From the NCBI GenBank assembly GCA_033762375.1, contig JANRLQ010000070.1, forward strand, positions 1-64,000: a stretch of 64,000 nt of DNA, read 5' to 3'. Positions 33,316 through 41,602 of this stretch are shown piece after piece (the first letter of the stretch is position 1; every line of letters begins with the position of its first letter). The notes beneath the pieces are model-generated. The model worked only from the letters and a program-made list of their open reading frames with translations, did no database searches and was not told the origin of the DNA. Origin of the DNA: RDXT01 sp033762375. GTDB taxonomy: Bacteria > Bacteroidota > Bacteroidia > J057. A program made the position numbers and the translations under genes.

Positions 33316-33855
33316 CTACCACTTGGGAAAAGGGTTACGTGGGGGCGGAACCGGCTCTGCGATCAGTTTTGACATCAGATACTCATCGTAGTACTCGTCG
33401 CCGATGCGGTAGGACTCACGGGTTGTACCCTCAATCTGAAAACCCATTTTTCGAAAAAACTGTATCCCGGGTTTGTTGTCTGAGACAACTTGCAACTCCA
33501 GCCGCCGCAGGTCTTGCCGCCGGGCCCAGGTCTCCAGTTGCTGATACATACCAGCCCCCACCCCCTGGCGCTGATAAGATTGGAGGACCCCCACCTGGAG
33601 CTGGGTACGGTGCCGGGTGCGGCTGCCGGTACTCCCACTGGCACCGAGCCACCCGACGAGGGTATCCCCGTCCTCTGCGATGATAATCATAGAGTTTGAA
33701 CTGGCCGGGAGGCTGTAGAGGTCGTCCATCTGCTCACGGACGGAGGTGCGGCGCTCGCCAGCCTCCAGGCCGGCATAGGGAGACTCGGCTTCCAGGCGCT
33801 GAAGCAGGGCCAGATAAGCTGCGGCGTCGGTGACGTGGATAGGACGGATATTCAT
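33316..33855 (-). CDS. GNAT-family N-acetyltransferase
   Basis: 179 residues. The acetyl-CoA loop is QSYQRQGVGAGMYQQLETWA, and the following beta-alpha unit LRRLELQVVSDNKPGIQFFRKMGFQIEG is the typical end of the fold. SSSMIIIAEDGDTLVGWLGAS-type strands precede it. The substrate is unknown. It lies between the importer and the ABC exporter genes, on the same strand. Confidence 0.88.
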   Translation of the reverse strand: MNIRPIHVTDAAAYLALLQRLEAESPYAGLEAGERRTSVREQMDDLYSLPASSNSMIIIAEDGDTLVGWLGASGSTGSRTRHRTQLQVGVLQSYQRQGVGAGMYQQLETWARRQDLRRLELQVVSDNKPGIQFFRKMGFQIEGTTRESYRIGDEYYDEYLMSKLIAEPVPPPRNPFPKW

Positions 33856-33981
33856 GCCAGGCTATAACGGAGGGAATATAGGCATAAATAAACGATACAT
33901 CAACACCTCGCTGGCCGTCGGCCCAACTGCTTGTATCAACGGTACAAGACTGCCTGAGAAGCTGCTCCGGCGCGCACCCGC

Positions 33982-35778
33982 TCAACTGGTCAGCTCTGCC
34001 GTCTCCTGATGTTTCCACAGCTCCTGAAAAGCCGGGCTGGTCCGGCGCAGGGTATCAAAGGTACCTTCGTCCACGATCTGTCCCTGGTGCAGGACATAGA
34101 TATAATCAAACCGGGGCAGGAGGTGGAGACGGTGGAGAGAAGAGACAACCGCTTTGTCCGCAAACTCTGCAAAAAGCCGGTCGTAGATCAGGAGTTCTGT
34201 TTTAGGGTCCACGCTGCTCGTAGGCTCGTCCAGGAGAACGATACCAGATGCCCGGCTGGCCATAATCCCACGTGCCAGTGCCAGGCGTTGTTTTTGGCCA
34301 CCGGACAGGTTTACGCCTTTTTCCTGAATATTGGATTCGAGGCCGTTGGGGAGTTGGGCGACAACCTCCCCAAAATACGCCAGTTCACAGACGTTGGCGA
34401 CCTCCTCATCGCTGAAAGGCAGCCCGAGGGTTATATTATACCGGATGGTATTTTCAAAAATTTCCGGTTCCTGGGGGAGCAGGGTCACGGTATCGGCGAC
34501 CGCACTGATCTCTGTGGGCTGTCCGTCAGCGTACACCACAACACCCGGCTCACAGGGATACAGTCCCCGCAAGAGCGCCAGCAGGGTACTTTTGCCACTG
34601 CCACTCTCTCCAATAAAAGCCACCCGCTGTCCCCGCACCAGGCGTATCTGCACGTCATGCAGCCCCTGAAGCGCTCCTTCGGCCGTACTGGCCTGATGCT
34701 TATAGGTGATATGCCGCAGGTCCAGGGTCTTCCATCCATCCGGGAGGGCCGTCGTAGCCTCAGGGCGATGCTGCTCGGCGTAGGCGTCTACAATAAACCG
34801 GGCGGTTTGTACTTCGGTATTCAGCCGGACGATGTCTGTGTATTGCCAGGCCATGTCGTGAAAGGCACTCGTAAACCGCAGGACATACCCTGCCAGGGTG
34901 ACCAGCCCCCCGGCGAGAAATACCTCTCCGGGTGTATAATGTTGCCATACATACCCGAGGATCACCACGACATAAATCAGCACTACGATCATGTCTGCGA
35001 CAAACCATTTCCACTCATTGATCCGGATATTGCGCCGAAAGGGGGCGAAAATCGCGGAGACTTTGCCCCAGAGTCCCTGCTGCAGACGGCTCTCCAGGCG
35101 CAGGGTGATGACTGTGATAATATTGGAGAGGGTGTCAAAGAGCGACGAGGACACCTCATGTTCGCGCTCATTGACCTCATCCAGCGACTCGATATACCGC
35201 TTGTCAAACTGGAGGATCACCCAGACGGTCAGCAAACCCAGGGCTACCGCGATGGTGCCAAATACCGGGGTAAAATACACCATCGCCACAAAGGAAAGGA
35301 TAAACTTGGACAAGGCATGCAGGTACATAAATCCGCCCTGGAAAAAATTTTTCAGGGCTTCGTATGCCTTGCGAATCCGGTTGATCGTGCTGCCACTATG
35401 GTGGTCCTGGTGCCACTTGACGGGCAGGCTCAGGACCTTATGGTACATCTCGTCGAGATAATTCCGGCTCAGGGTGAAGGCCAGCTCCCGCTCGATGATC
35501 CGTCCGGGGCCGTGGCAGGCCCAGTCAGCAAACCGTATCACGGCATACAGGCCGACATAGGTCAGGGTGCTGTGCAGGACATCGGTGCCGGGCTGCTGGA
35601 GTGCGTTGATGAACATCCCCCAAATGATGGGCTCCAGGGCGCTGATGAGGTTGCTGAGGACAAAAAGGCTGTATGCCAATACATACCGGGGGCGCTCTGC
35701 CCTTGCGTATTGCCAGGCTGTGCGCAGGAGGGCTCCGTAGGCATTGGGGGAAGCAGGCACTGAAGTCTCCGGGGACAT
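33982..35778 (-). CDS. ABC exporter, fused membrane and ATPase domains
   Basis: 598 residues. Six membrane helices in the first 320 residues (type IV exporter fold), then an ATPase with Walker A FIGESGSGKSTLLALL, Q-loop LLPQEPEIFENTI, signature NLSGGQKQRLALARGIM and Walker B GIVLLDEPTSSVD, and a switch His in VVSSLHRLH. It works as a homodimer, or with a partner not present here. The substrate is unknown; the neighbouring KAS III-like gene could indicate a lipid or polyketide cargo, which is speculation. Confidence 0.93.
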   Translation of the reverse strand: MSPETSVPASPNAYGALLRTAWQYARAERPRYVLAYSLFVLSNLISALEPIIWGMFINALQQPGTDVLHSTLTYVGLYAVIRFADWACHGPGRIIERELAFTLSRNYLDEMYHKVLSLPVKWHQDHHSGSTINRIRKAYEALKNFFQGGFMYLHALSKFILSFVAMVYFTPVFGTIAVALGLLTVWVILQFDKRYIESLDEVNEREHEVSSSLFDTLSNIITVITLRLESRLQQGLWGKVSAIFAPFRRNIRINEWKWFVADMIVVLIYVVVILGYVWQHYTPGEVFLAGGLVTLAGYVLRFTSAFHDMAWQYTDIVRLNTEVQTARFIVDAYAEQHRPEATTALPDGWKTLDLRHITYKHQASTAEGALQGLHDVQIRLVRGQRVAFIGESGSGKSTLLALLRGLYPCEPGVVVYADGQPTEISAVADTVTLLPQEPEIFENTIRYNITLGLPFSDEEVANVCELAYFGEVVAQLPNGLESNIQEKGVNLSGGQKQRLALARGIMASRASGIVLLDEPTSSVDPKTELLIYDRLFAEFADKAVVSSLHRLHLLPRFDYIYVLHQGQIVDEGTFDTLRRTSPAFQELWKHQETAELTS

Positions 35779-35858
35779 ACGACGGGATAAAAACTAAGAC
35801 AAGCCGGGCCCAAAGCCCCGGTCATATACGGCAGAAACCCGGAGCAGGTTGTGGCAGG

Positions 35859-36848
35859 TTAATACACAAATGCCACGCTCGCGAAGGTCAGGCCGCTGCC
35901 GGATCCTATCATCATAAGCCGCTCACCAGGGGAGAGTTTACCTTTTTCGAAGGCATCATTAAGGGCAATCGGAATACAGGCCGACCCGGTATAACCATAA
36001 TATTGCATGGCGGTATGGGCATGGTCATGGCTCACGTCCAGGTTGTCCAGGGTTTTGTGGATGGAGTTGATATTGATCTGGGTCAGGAAATAGTGGGCAA
36101 AATCCTGCGGGGTGAGTTGCAGCCTTCCGAAGAGGTTGCGGGCCATCCGGGTCCATATCTGGGGATTAAGCTCGGGGGGCAGGCGGTATCTCATGCGCAG
36201 GGTATGGCTTCGTGTGTCCAGTACTGCCTGCGAAAAGGGCTCATGGGTACCACCACCGTAGATGCCCATCGCATCAAAATATTGACCCAGGGTGATGAGT
36301 TCGCTACCCAGCCAGCCGCGTGTGCCCGTCTCCTCTGCCGAGAGAATAATGGCACCGGCACCGTCTGCAAAAAGGGTGACGGTTTTTTTGTCTGATTTGT
36401 CCAGGTACTTGCTCATGGCATACGCCCCGATGACCAGGACATGGTTATACCGGGTGTCGGTCCGGATGTATTTGGCAGCGACATCCACTCCCGTCACAAA
36501 TCCCGCACAGGCTGCATTGAGGTCAAAGGTACCTGCGTGGCCCGCATGAAGGCGGTACTGCACGACAGCTGCCGTAGCCGGCGAGAGATACTCCGGGGTA
36601 TCCGTGGCAACGATAATCAGGTCAATGTCGCTGGGAGCCAGCCCCGCACGGTCGAGCGCCTGCCGGGCAGCATGCTCACACAGGTCCACGGTGGACTCAT
36701 CTTCATCACACCAGCGACGCTCATATATATGCAGGTTCTGGCTGAGCCAGGTACTGACATCCTGCCCCAGCAGCTCGTCAAAATAACTATTGGGCAGGAC
36801 TCTTTTGGGCAGATACGCGCCAGTAGCGCGAATCACGGCATTTCGCAT
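35859..36848 (-). CDS. KAS III-like (FabH-family) protein lacking catalytic His and Asn
   Basis: 329 residues with the thiolase/KAS III fold. The nucleophile Cys is present in FDLNAACAGFVTG. The His of the usual PHQAN box is replaced (FLTQININ), and the Asn of the GNTSAAS box is replaced by Tyr (YGYTGSACIP). The remaining C-terminal strand pattern is normal (GERLMMIGSGSGLTFASVA). Such a Cys-only protein may transfer an acyl chain rather than condense. It precedes the ABC exporter by 80 bp. Confidence 0.88.
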   Translation of the reverse strand: MRNAVIRATGAYLPKRVLPNSYFDELLGQDVSTWLSQNLHIYERRWCDEDESTVDLCEHAARQALDRAGLAPSDIDLIIVATDTPEYLSPATAAVVQYRLHAGHAGTFDLNAACAGFVTGVDVAAKYIRTDTRYNHVLVIGAYAMSKYLDKSDKKTVTLFADGAGAIILSAEETGTRGWLGSELITLGQYFDAMGIYGGGTHEPFSQAVLDTRSHTLRMRYRLPPELNPQIWTRMARNLFGRLQLTPQDFAHYFLTQININSIHKTLDNLDVSHDHAHTAMQYYGYTGSACIPIALNDAFEKGKLSPGERLMMIGSGSGLTFASVAFVY

Positions 36849-36948
36849 GACTGAGTAACGTATAAATCGAGCAGGGAAATAAAGATAGGAAAAAAAACGT
36901 ATCCGGCAATGAAATTTTCAACTCCCTGACAGAATTAATCCTGAAAAA

Positions 36949-37608
36949 TTACCAGCTCCAACCAACTGTGGCGACGAGTGGGGTATATCCATTCAGGCTC
37001 CGGTACGCTGTCAGGATCAACCCTATTTCCTGCCCGGACCTCAGCCGGCGGCTCATTTCCCACCGCACCGGAATGACCGGATACAAACTGTGACGAAATT
37101 CCAGCCGGGCGGTTATAGCCCATCCATACCCAGGCCTTGGAGTGGTGACAGTAATAGGCGTAATATCCAGGATGATATTCCGACGGGTCCAGGCATATCC
37201 CGCCATTAGCCCGCTACCTATCTCCATACGCCAGCGAGACCCGGCCCGGAGGGGCACATAAGCCATCAAGCCCGTGTTTAGCCCGTAATATCGGTCCGGG
37301 GGTAGGTAACCCGCCGTCGGTCCCTGCCCACCACTCCTAAAAGTCATTGTCCAGCCGCTGCCTCCCCCACCTGAGACTTCAGCCCGAAGTGCGGTTTCAC
37401 CCCATGTATGCACCAGCCTTTCGCCAGACACATAGACCATCCTAAAGGCACTGGGTAAAAACACCCCTCCTCCCAATGACACGCGCGAGCGGGGACGCAG
37501 TACGGTCTGACTTGACTGACCTGCCAGATTGGTATAAAACCAGCAAGTGGCTATACAACACAGGCAGATACCCAGGCAATTTTTTATCATACAGCGGATT
37601 GCGTTCAT
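36949..37608 (-). CDS. Exported protein, probable small outer-membrane beta-barrel
   Basis: 219 residues. Signal peptide with several Cys (CLGICLCCIATCWFYTNLAG), then about eight alternating strands rich in Gly, Tyr and Arg (VSLGGGVFLPSAFRMVYV, MEIGSGLMAGYAWTRR, AITARLEFRHSLYP) ending in an aromatic residue (VATVGWSW), as in eight-stranded barrels. I recognise no family. It follows the SGNH lipoprotein gene with an 8-bp gap. Confidence 0.7.
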   Translation of the reverse strand: MNAIRCMIKNCLGICLCCIATCWFYTNLAGQSSQTVLRPRSRVSLGGGVFLPSAFRMVYVSGERLVHTWGETALRAEVSGGGGSGWTMTFRSGGQGPTAGYLPPDRYYGLNTGLMAYVPLRAGSRWRMEIGSGLMAGYAWTRRNIILDITPITVTTPRPGYGWAITARLEFRHSLYPVIPVRWEMSRRLRSGQEIGLILTAYRSLNGYTPLVATVGWSW

Positions 37609-37616
37609 AATGTGTA

Positions 37617-38918
37617 TTAAGGAAACACCACCCCATCAAAGTCCGTCGGATTGAGGGTGTTGATCAGGGCCCTGAACGGATAAAATGTATTGATCGCACC
37701 AATAAACTGATTGGCAACCAGTGCATTGCCACGGGGCGTGAGGTATAACCCGTCTGCCGCAAATACCCCCCCGATCAGATAGCTGCCACTGATCTGAAGG
37801 CCATCTTCCGTAATACCCTGATACACTTCCTCAAACCAGCTGTGCAGGTCCGCAATGGCCAGACAAGGCGCTGGCGCAGCAGCATTATACCGCTGTACGA
37901 GGCTGTCTATGCGGGCATTGTAGGCAGTCGTCAGGCGCTGGATCAGGAGCACCTCATGCTGGTCCAGCACCAGGCTGTCCGGGATCGGACTCTGAGGGCT
38001 CAACCCCCGGTTGTCTACTTCCATAAAGGCCCTTGCCGCCAGCAGGATCCGGTCTCCCGGCAGGGCAGGCCGCACCTCCCCTGTAAAATCCTGGATATAG
38101 AGGGGCTTCTGTACATAACAATTCTCCGGGCTGGGCTTCCAGGCCATCTGGGCCGCAAAATACGGAAACCGGGTGATGTCCGGGAGGGTGCCGATGATGC
38201 CCTGGCTGCGTCCTGAGTCGGTGGCTGCCAGGATCAGGCGGTTGAGGTGTGCCTCAAATACATCCTCATCAGCAGGAACAGGGCCTTTGCCTCCACGCAG
38301 GCCATACGCAAGCATATCTTCCAGGCCTATCCAGAGGGTGAAAAAACTAATGTCCTGCGCCTGGACCAGCTCCTCGTACTGGCTGGCACCCGGCGTATTG
38401 ATACGCCGGAAAAAAGGATTGGCCTGACACACGACATCCTGGTCGGTGTCCTCCAGCCGTAACATGGGTACGCCCAGGTTGTGGATGATCGTGCCAGCAA
38501 TCGGCAACAGACTCCAGCCGGGTTCTGCATCTTTCCAGTCAAAGGCAGGAATGGGATCAAGCGCCCCGCAATGATTGGGCATCAGGCTTGCCAGCACCCG
38601 CATACCTGATCCCACATCACGGGTCATATGCTGGGTAAACGTCACATTGGATACCTGTCCAAACTGAGCCGCCAGCAAGGCTGGATATGCGTATGTCTGT
38701 GCCTGCACGTGCAGGCCCGCGTATCCATCCGGATATTCAGGGGCAGCATCCCGCATCCCGGCCGTAAATCCGTCCCCGAGTGCCGTATACTGGGTGAAAA
38801 CAAGGCGCCCGGCTGTAGGCTCAGGCATAGGCTCAGGGGTATCACACCCTGACACCAGCATCATCCCGATGCCCATCACCCAGCAGACCGAAAAAAAAGC
38901 TGTATATCGTTGTTTCAT
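37617..38918 (-). CDS. SGNH/GDSL-fold lipoprotein with degenerate catalytic residues
   Basis: 433 residues. Lipobox LVSGC. The block-I motif, usually GDSxTxG, reads ALGDGFTAG with Gly in place of the nucleophile Ser. The final block, usually DGxHLTxRG, reads ADGLYLTPRGNAL with Tyr in place of His. An esterase activity is therefore unlikely. In Bacteroidota such lipoproteins sit next to an OmpP1/FadL porin, as here (the porin gene is upstream). A role in binding lipids at the outer membrane is an inference. Confidence 0.82.
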   Translation of the reverse strand: MKQRYTAFFSVCWVMGIGMMLVSGCDTPEPMPEPTAGRLVFTQYTALGDGFTAGMRDAAPEYPDGYAGLHVQAQTYAYPALLAAQFGQVSNVTFTQHMTRDVGSGMRVLASLMPNHCGALDPIPAFDWKDAEPGWSLLPIAGTIIHNLGVPMLRLEDTDQDVVCQANPFFRRINTPGASQYEELVQAQDISFFTLWIGLEDMLAYGLRGGKGPVPADEDVFEAHLNRLILAATDSGRSQGIIGTLPDITRFPYFAAQMAWKPSPENCYVQKPLYIQDFTGEVRPALPGDRILLAARAFMEVDNRGLSPQSPIPDSLVLDQHEVLLIQRLTTAYNARIDSLVQRYNAAAPAPCLAIADLHSWFEEVYQGITEDGLQISGSYLIGGVFAADGLYLTPRGNALVANQFIGAINTFYPFRALINTLNPTDFDGVVFP

Positions 38919-38974
38919 GTACCTGCTCCGCTATTGTACCTCTAATATCGTATTCCCCTGATGAAACGTTTGCT

Positions 38975-40234
38975 TTACCACAGGTATTTTATTGAAATGC
39001 CCGCAGCATAGGCCCTTGTGATATAGGTACCGGCAAAATTAGCGGCCCGCAGCAGGGCTGTCCTTTCGCCTGTATTTTCCCACTGAAAACATATATCAGC
39101 CTGCAGATGGTCCGTCACCTGATAGCCCGCGCCCACGGTAATACCGATCTTATTGGCATCAGGCAACGCAGGAGACACATACTCCTGGGTGACGGGGCTG
39201 GGGTCTGAGTAGGCACCTCCCCTGAAAGCAATCCGGTCCGTGAAGGCATATTCGCAGCCGGTCCGGAAGGAGAGGGTGTTGTGATACAGCACCTCCGGAA
39301 ACTCGGCCAGCCCCTTGACCACCCGTGACAAGCTGAAGGTCAGGGTATCCCAGGTACTCCATCGGGTATATACCAGGTCCAGGGTCAGAGAGAACCGCTG
39401 GTCAGGCTGGTAATGCAGGCCTGCCTGAATTTTGGCCGGGAGGGGGAGCTCGCTGGTAAAGTTGAGGTCAGGGTATAGCGGAATGAGTGACTCCGGCACC
39501 GTAAAACGCACCAGCCCCTGATCAATCCTGAGCCGGGTCTGGGACTGGCCTGAAAGCCCCAGGGCCAGGCGGCCAGAAGCACGGTAATACACCCCTGCCT
39601 GTATCCCTGCGCCTCCCCCGGTCCCATCAAAACTGGCGAGGCTCTCTACCCCGTTTGGTCCGTCTATCTGGAGTGCCCGCTGATGGGTCATATTTCCCCA
39701 GAGCAGGATCCCGCTCAGCCCCACATACCAGCGCGGACTCAGGCGCACGCCTACGGAAGGGCGCAGGGCCAGGGTCGTGAAAGAAAACTCGCGGGAAATA
39801 TACTGCCCTTTCCACTGGTCCGGCCACCGGGTATAACTCAGGTAAGGCGTATGCGCCCCCAGCCCCCAGGTCCAGCGAGAATTACCGCGCCGCATGGAGA
39901 CATATAAACAGATCGGCGCTAGGGTAAAAGGCTGCGTCTCGGCTGTGTAGTCGCCGGGGGTCTGCGCCAAAAAACGGGTAGTGGATCGCTGCCCCCAGCC
40001 CCCGAAGATCACCCCCGGCCGGGGCGTAGCACCCAGCAATCCCGGGTTGAGCACCATGACACTGGCATCCGCAGCAAACGCTGTACCGGTGTGTCCCATG
40101 CCAGCCTGCCGGGGCGCCTGGAGGACCAGCTCAATCCCGCCGGCCTGCATGCGTGCGGGCACCAGGCCTCCGATCAGCAACAATCGTTTAAGCCAGCAAC
40201 ATATCTCAGGGGAAAGTACACATCTTGTCGTCAT
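38975..40234 (-). CDS. OmpP1/FadL-family outer-membrane protein
   Basis: 419 residues from the ATG at 40234; an in-frame GTG four codons earlier is possible. It has the FadL-like start of the barrel (APRQAGMGHTGTAFAADASVMVLNPGLLGA), aromatic girdle strands and a C-terminal YITRAYAAGISIKYLW end. FadL proteins let hydrophobic compounds and fatty acids through the outer membrane. The pair with the SGNH-like lipoprotein downstream is 56 bp apart. Confidence 0.86.
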   Translation of the reverse strand: MTTRCVLSPEICCWLKRLLLIGGLVPARMQAGGIELVLQAPRQAGMGHTGTAFAADASVMVLNPGLLGATPRPGVIFGGWGQRSTTRFLAQTPGDYTAETQPFTLAPICLYVSMRRGNSRWTWGLGAHTPYLSYTRWPDQWKGQYISREFSFTTLALRPSVGVRLSPRWYVGLSGILLWGNMTHQRALQIDGPNGVESLASFDGTGGGAGIQAGVYYRASGRLALGLSGQSQTRLRIDQGLVRFTVPESLIPLYPDLNFTSELPLPAKIQAGLHYQPDQRFSLTLDLVYTRWSTWDTLTFSLSRVVKGLAEFPEVLYHNTLSFRTGCEYAFTDRIAFRGGAYSDPSPVTQEYVSPALPDANKIGITVGAGYQVTDHLQADICFQWENTGERTALLRAANFAGTYITRAYAAGISIKYLW

Positions 40235-40411
40235 ACCAGGGCGCACAAAAATTCATCATGTGCCCGGTAAGGTACAACACCTGCCGGGAATAAATCAATC
40301 CTCTTATAAGTACACCTTTTGCCATTGAAAAATATCTGTAATTTCGGCCCCAAATCCGGCACACTCATCAAACCGGATGCCTGCGCCCCTGTACTGCCTT
40401 ACCTTGCCCCT

Positions 40412-41185
40412 ATGATTCGTGACAAAAAAGTCGTAGTTGTCATGCCGGCCTATAACGCGGCCCAGACGCTCGAAAAAACCTGGCGGGAAATTCCCTTTGG
40501 GATTGTGGACGAAGTGATCCTGGTGGACGACCAGAGCCGGGACAATACGGCTGAGCTGGCCCGCGAGCTGGGTATCCAGCGGGTCATCCGCCATCCTAAA
40601 AACCGGGGCTATGGCGGTAATCAAAAGACCTGCTATACAGAAGCCCTCCGGGCCGGAGCAGACATCGTGATCATGCTCCACCCTGATTATCAGTACACCC
40701 CGCTCCTCATCGAGGCGCTGGCCTACCCCATCGCCAATGGCCTGTTTCCGGTCATGCTCGGCTCCCGTATTCTCGGCAAAGGAGCACTGGCCGGCGGCAT
40801 GCCACTTTACAAATACATCGCCAACCGGGCCCTGACCGCTATCCAAAATCTCCTCATGGGCCAAAAACTGGCCGAGTACCATACCGGATACCGGGCCTTC
40901 TCCCGCGAGATCCTGGAGACCCTGCCCCTGGAAGAAAACAACGATGACTTTGTCTTTGACAATGAGATGCTGGGGCAGATCGCCTATGCCGGGTATATCA
41001 TCGGGGAGGTCACCTGCCCGACCAAATACTTCAAGGAGGCTTCCTCTATCAACTTCAGCCGGAGTGTCACCTACGGACTGGGTGTGCTGCGGGTCGCCCT
41101 GCTCTACCGCCTCAACCGGTGGGGACTCGCCAAGTCTGCCATCTTTGACCTGAAACATGGTAAAAAGCTGAAAGTGAACGGATAG
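40412..41185 (+). CDS. Family 2 glycosyltransferase (DPM1-like)
   Basis: 257 residues from the ATG at 40412. GT-A fold: VVVVMPAYNAAQTLEKTW, EVILVDDQSRDNTAELA (nucleotide-sugar Asp), GYGGNQKTCYTEAL, HPDYQYTP (DxD-like HPDY) and YHTGYRAFSREIL. It transfers a sugar from a nucleotide donor, often to polyprenyl phosphate. No membrane segment is seen, so it would act at the cytoplasmic face. It stands alone on this strand. Confidence 0.9.
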   Translation: MIRDKKVVVVMPAYNAAQTLEKTWREIPFGIVDEVILVDDQSRDNTAELARELGIQRVIRHPKNRGYGGNQKTCYTEALRAGADIVIMLHPDYQYTPLLIEALAYPIANGLFPVMLGSRILGKGALAGGMPLYKYIANRALTAIQNLLMGQKLAEYHTGYRAFSREILETLPLEENNDDFVFDNEMLGQIAYAGYIIGEVTCPTKYFKEASSINFSRSVTYGLGVLRVALLYRLNRWGLAKSAIFDLKHGKKLKVNG

Positions 41186-41254
41186 TGTGCTTTCAGCAGC
41201 AGCAAGTCCCGTAGTGCGTCCCGACACTTCGCAGCAGATTTTTTATATTGGCCC

Positions 41255-41362
41255 ATGAAGAAGAAGCTCAACATCACGGGCATCTCCTGCCCGGACTCAC
41301 GACCTGCGTGTTGCCCTCCTGATGAACGAAGTAAACAAACATTGATCATCTCAGGCTTTTAA
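41255..41362 (+). CDS. Possible small Cys-containing ORF (35 residues)
   Basis: ATG at 41255 with a TATATTGG promoter-like sequence 10 bp before it. The product starts KKKLNITGISCPDS and has three Cys (CPDS, ACCPP). No match to a known small-peptide class is claimed. The rest of 41186-41602 holds no certain gene; a weak reading frame on the other strand (41359-41529) is also open. Confidence 0.2.
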   Translation: MKKKLNITGISCPDSRPACCPPDERSKQTLIISGF

Positions 41363-41602
41363 TGAGTTTTGTAGGTGTGTTGTGTGTCCAGTACCGCGAA
41401 AGAACCATTTCCCCGACCTGTTGCAGGGCCCTCCTCGCAGGTGTGCACAACGTCAACCATCTGCACATAACCCTGAGGCCCGATCAGGAAGCCAGGTTCA
41501 ACAGGTATAACGTGTGATTTTTTCAGCATCTCAGCCGCCCGGCAGGATCCGCTTCGTATATTGCCAGTCCGGGGAGACGGGTATTTTGGATAAAATAGGC
41601 GT

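Noticed and set aside
34009..35763. 584-codon open frame on the plus strand opposite the ABC exporter
   Set aside because: Shadow of the exporter gene, which has all ATPase motifs. The translation is repetitive and without domains.
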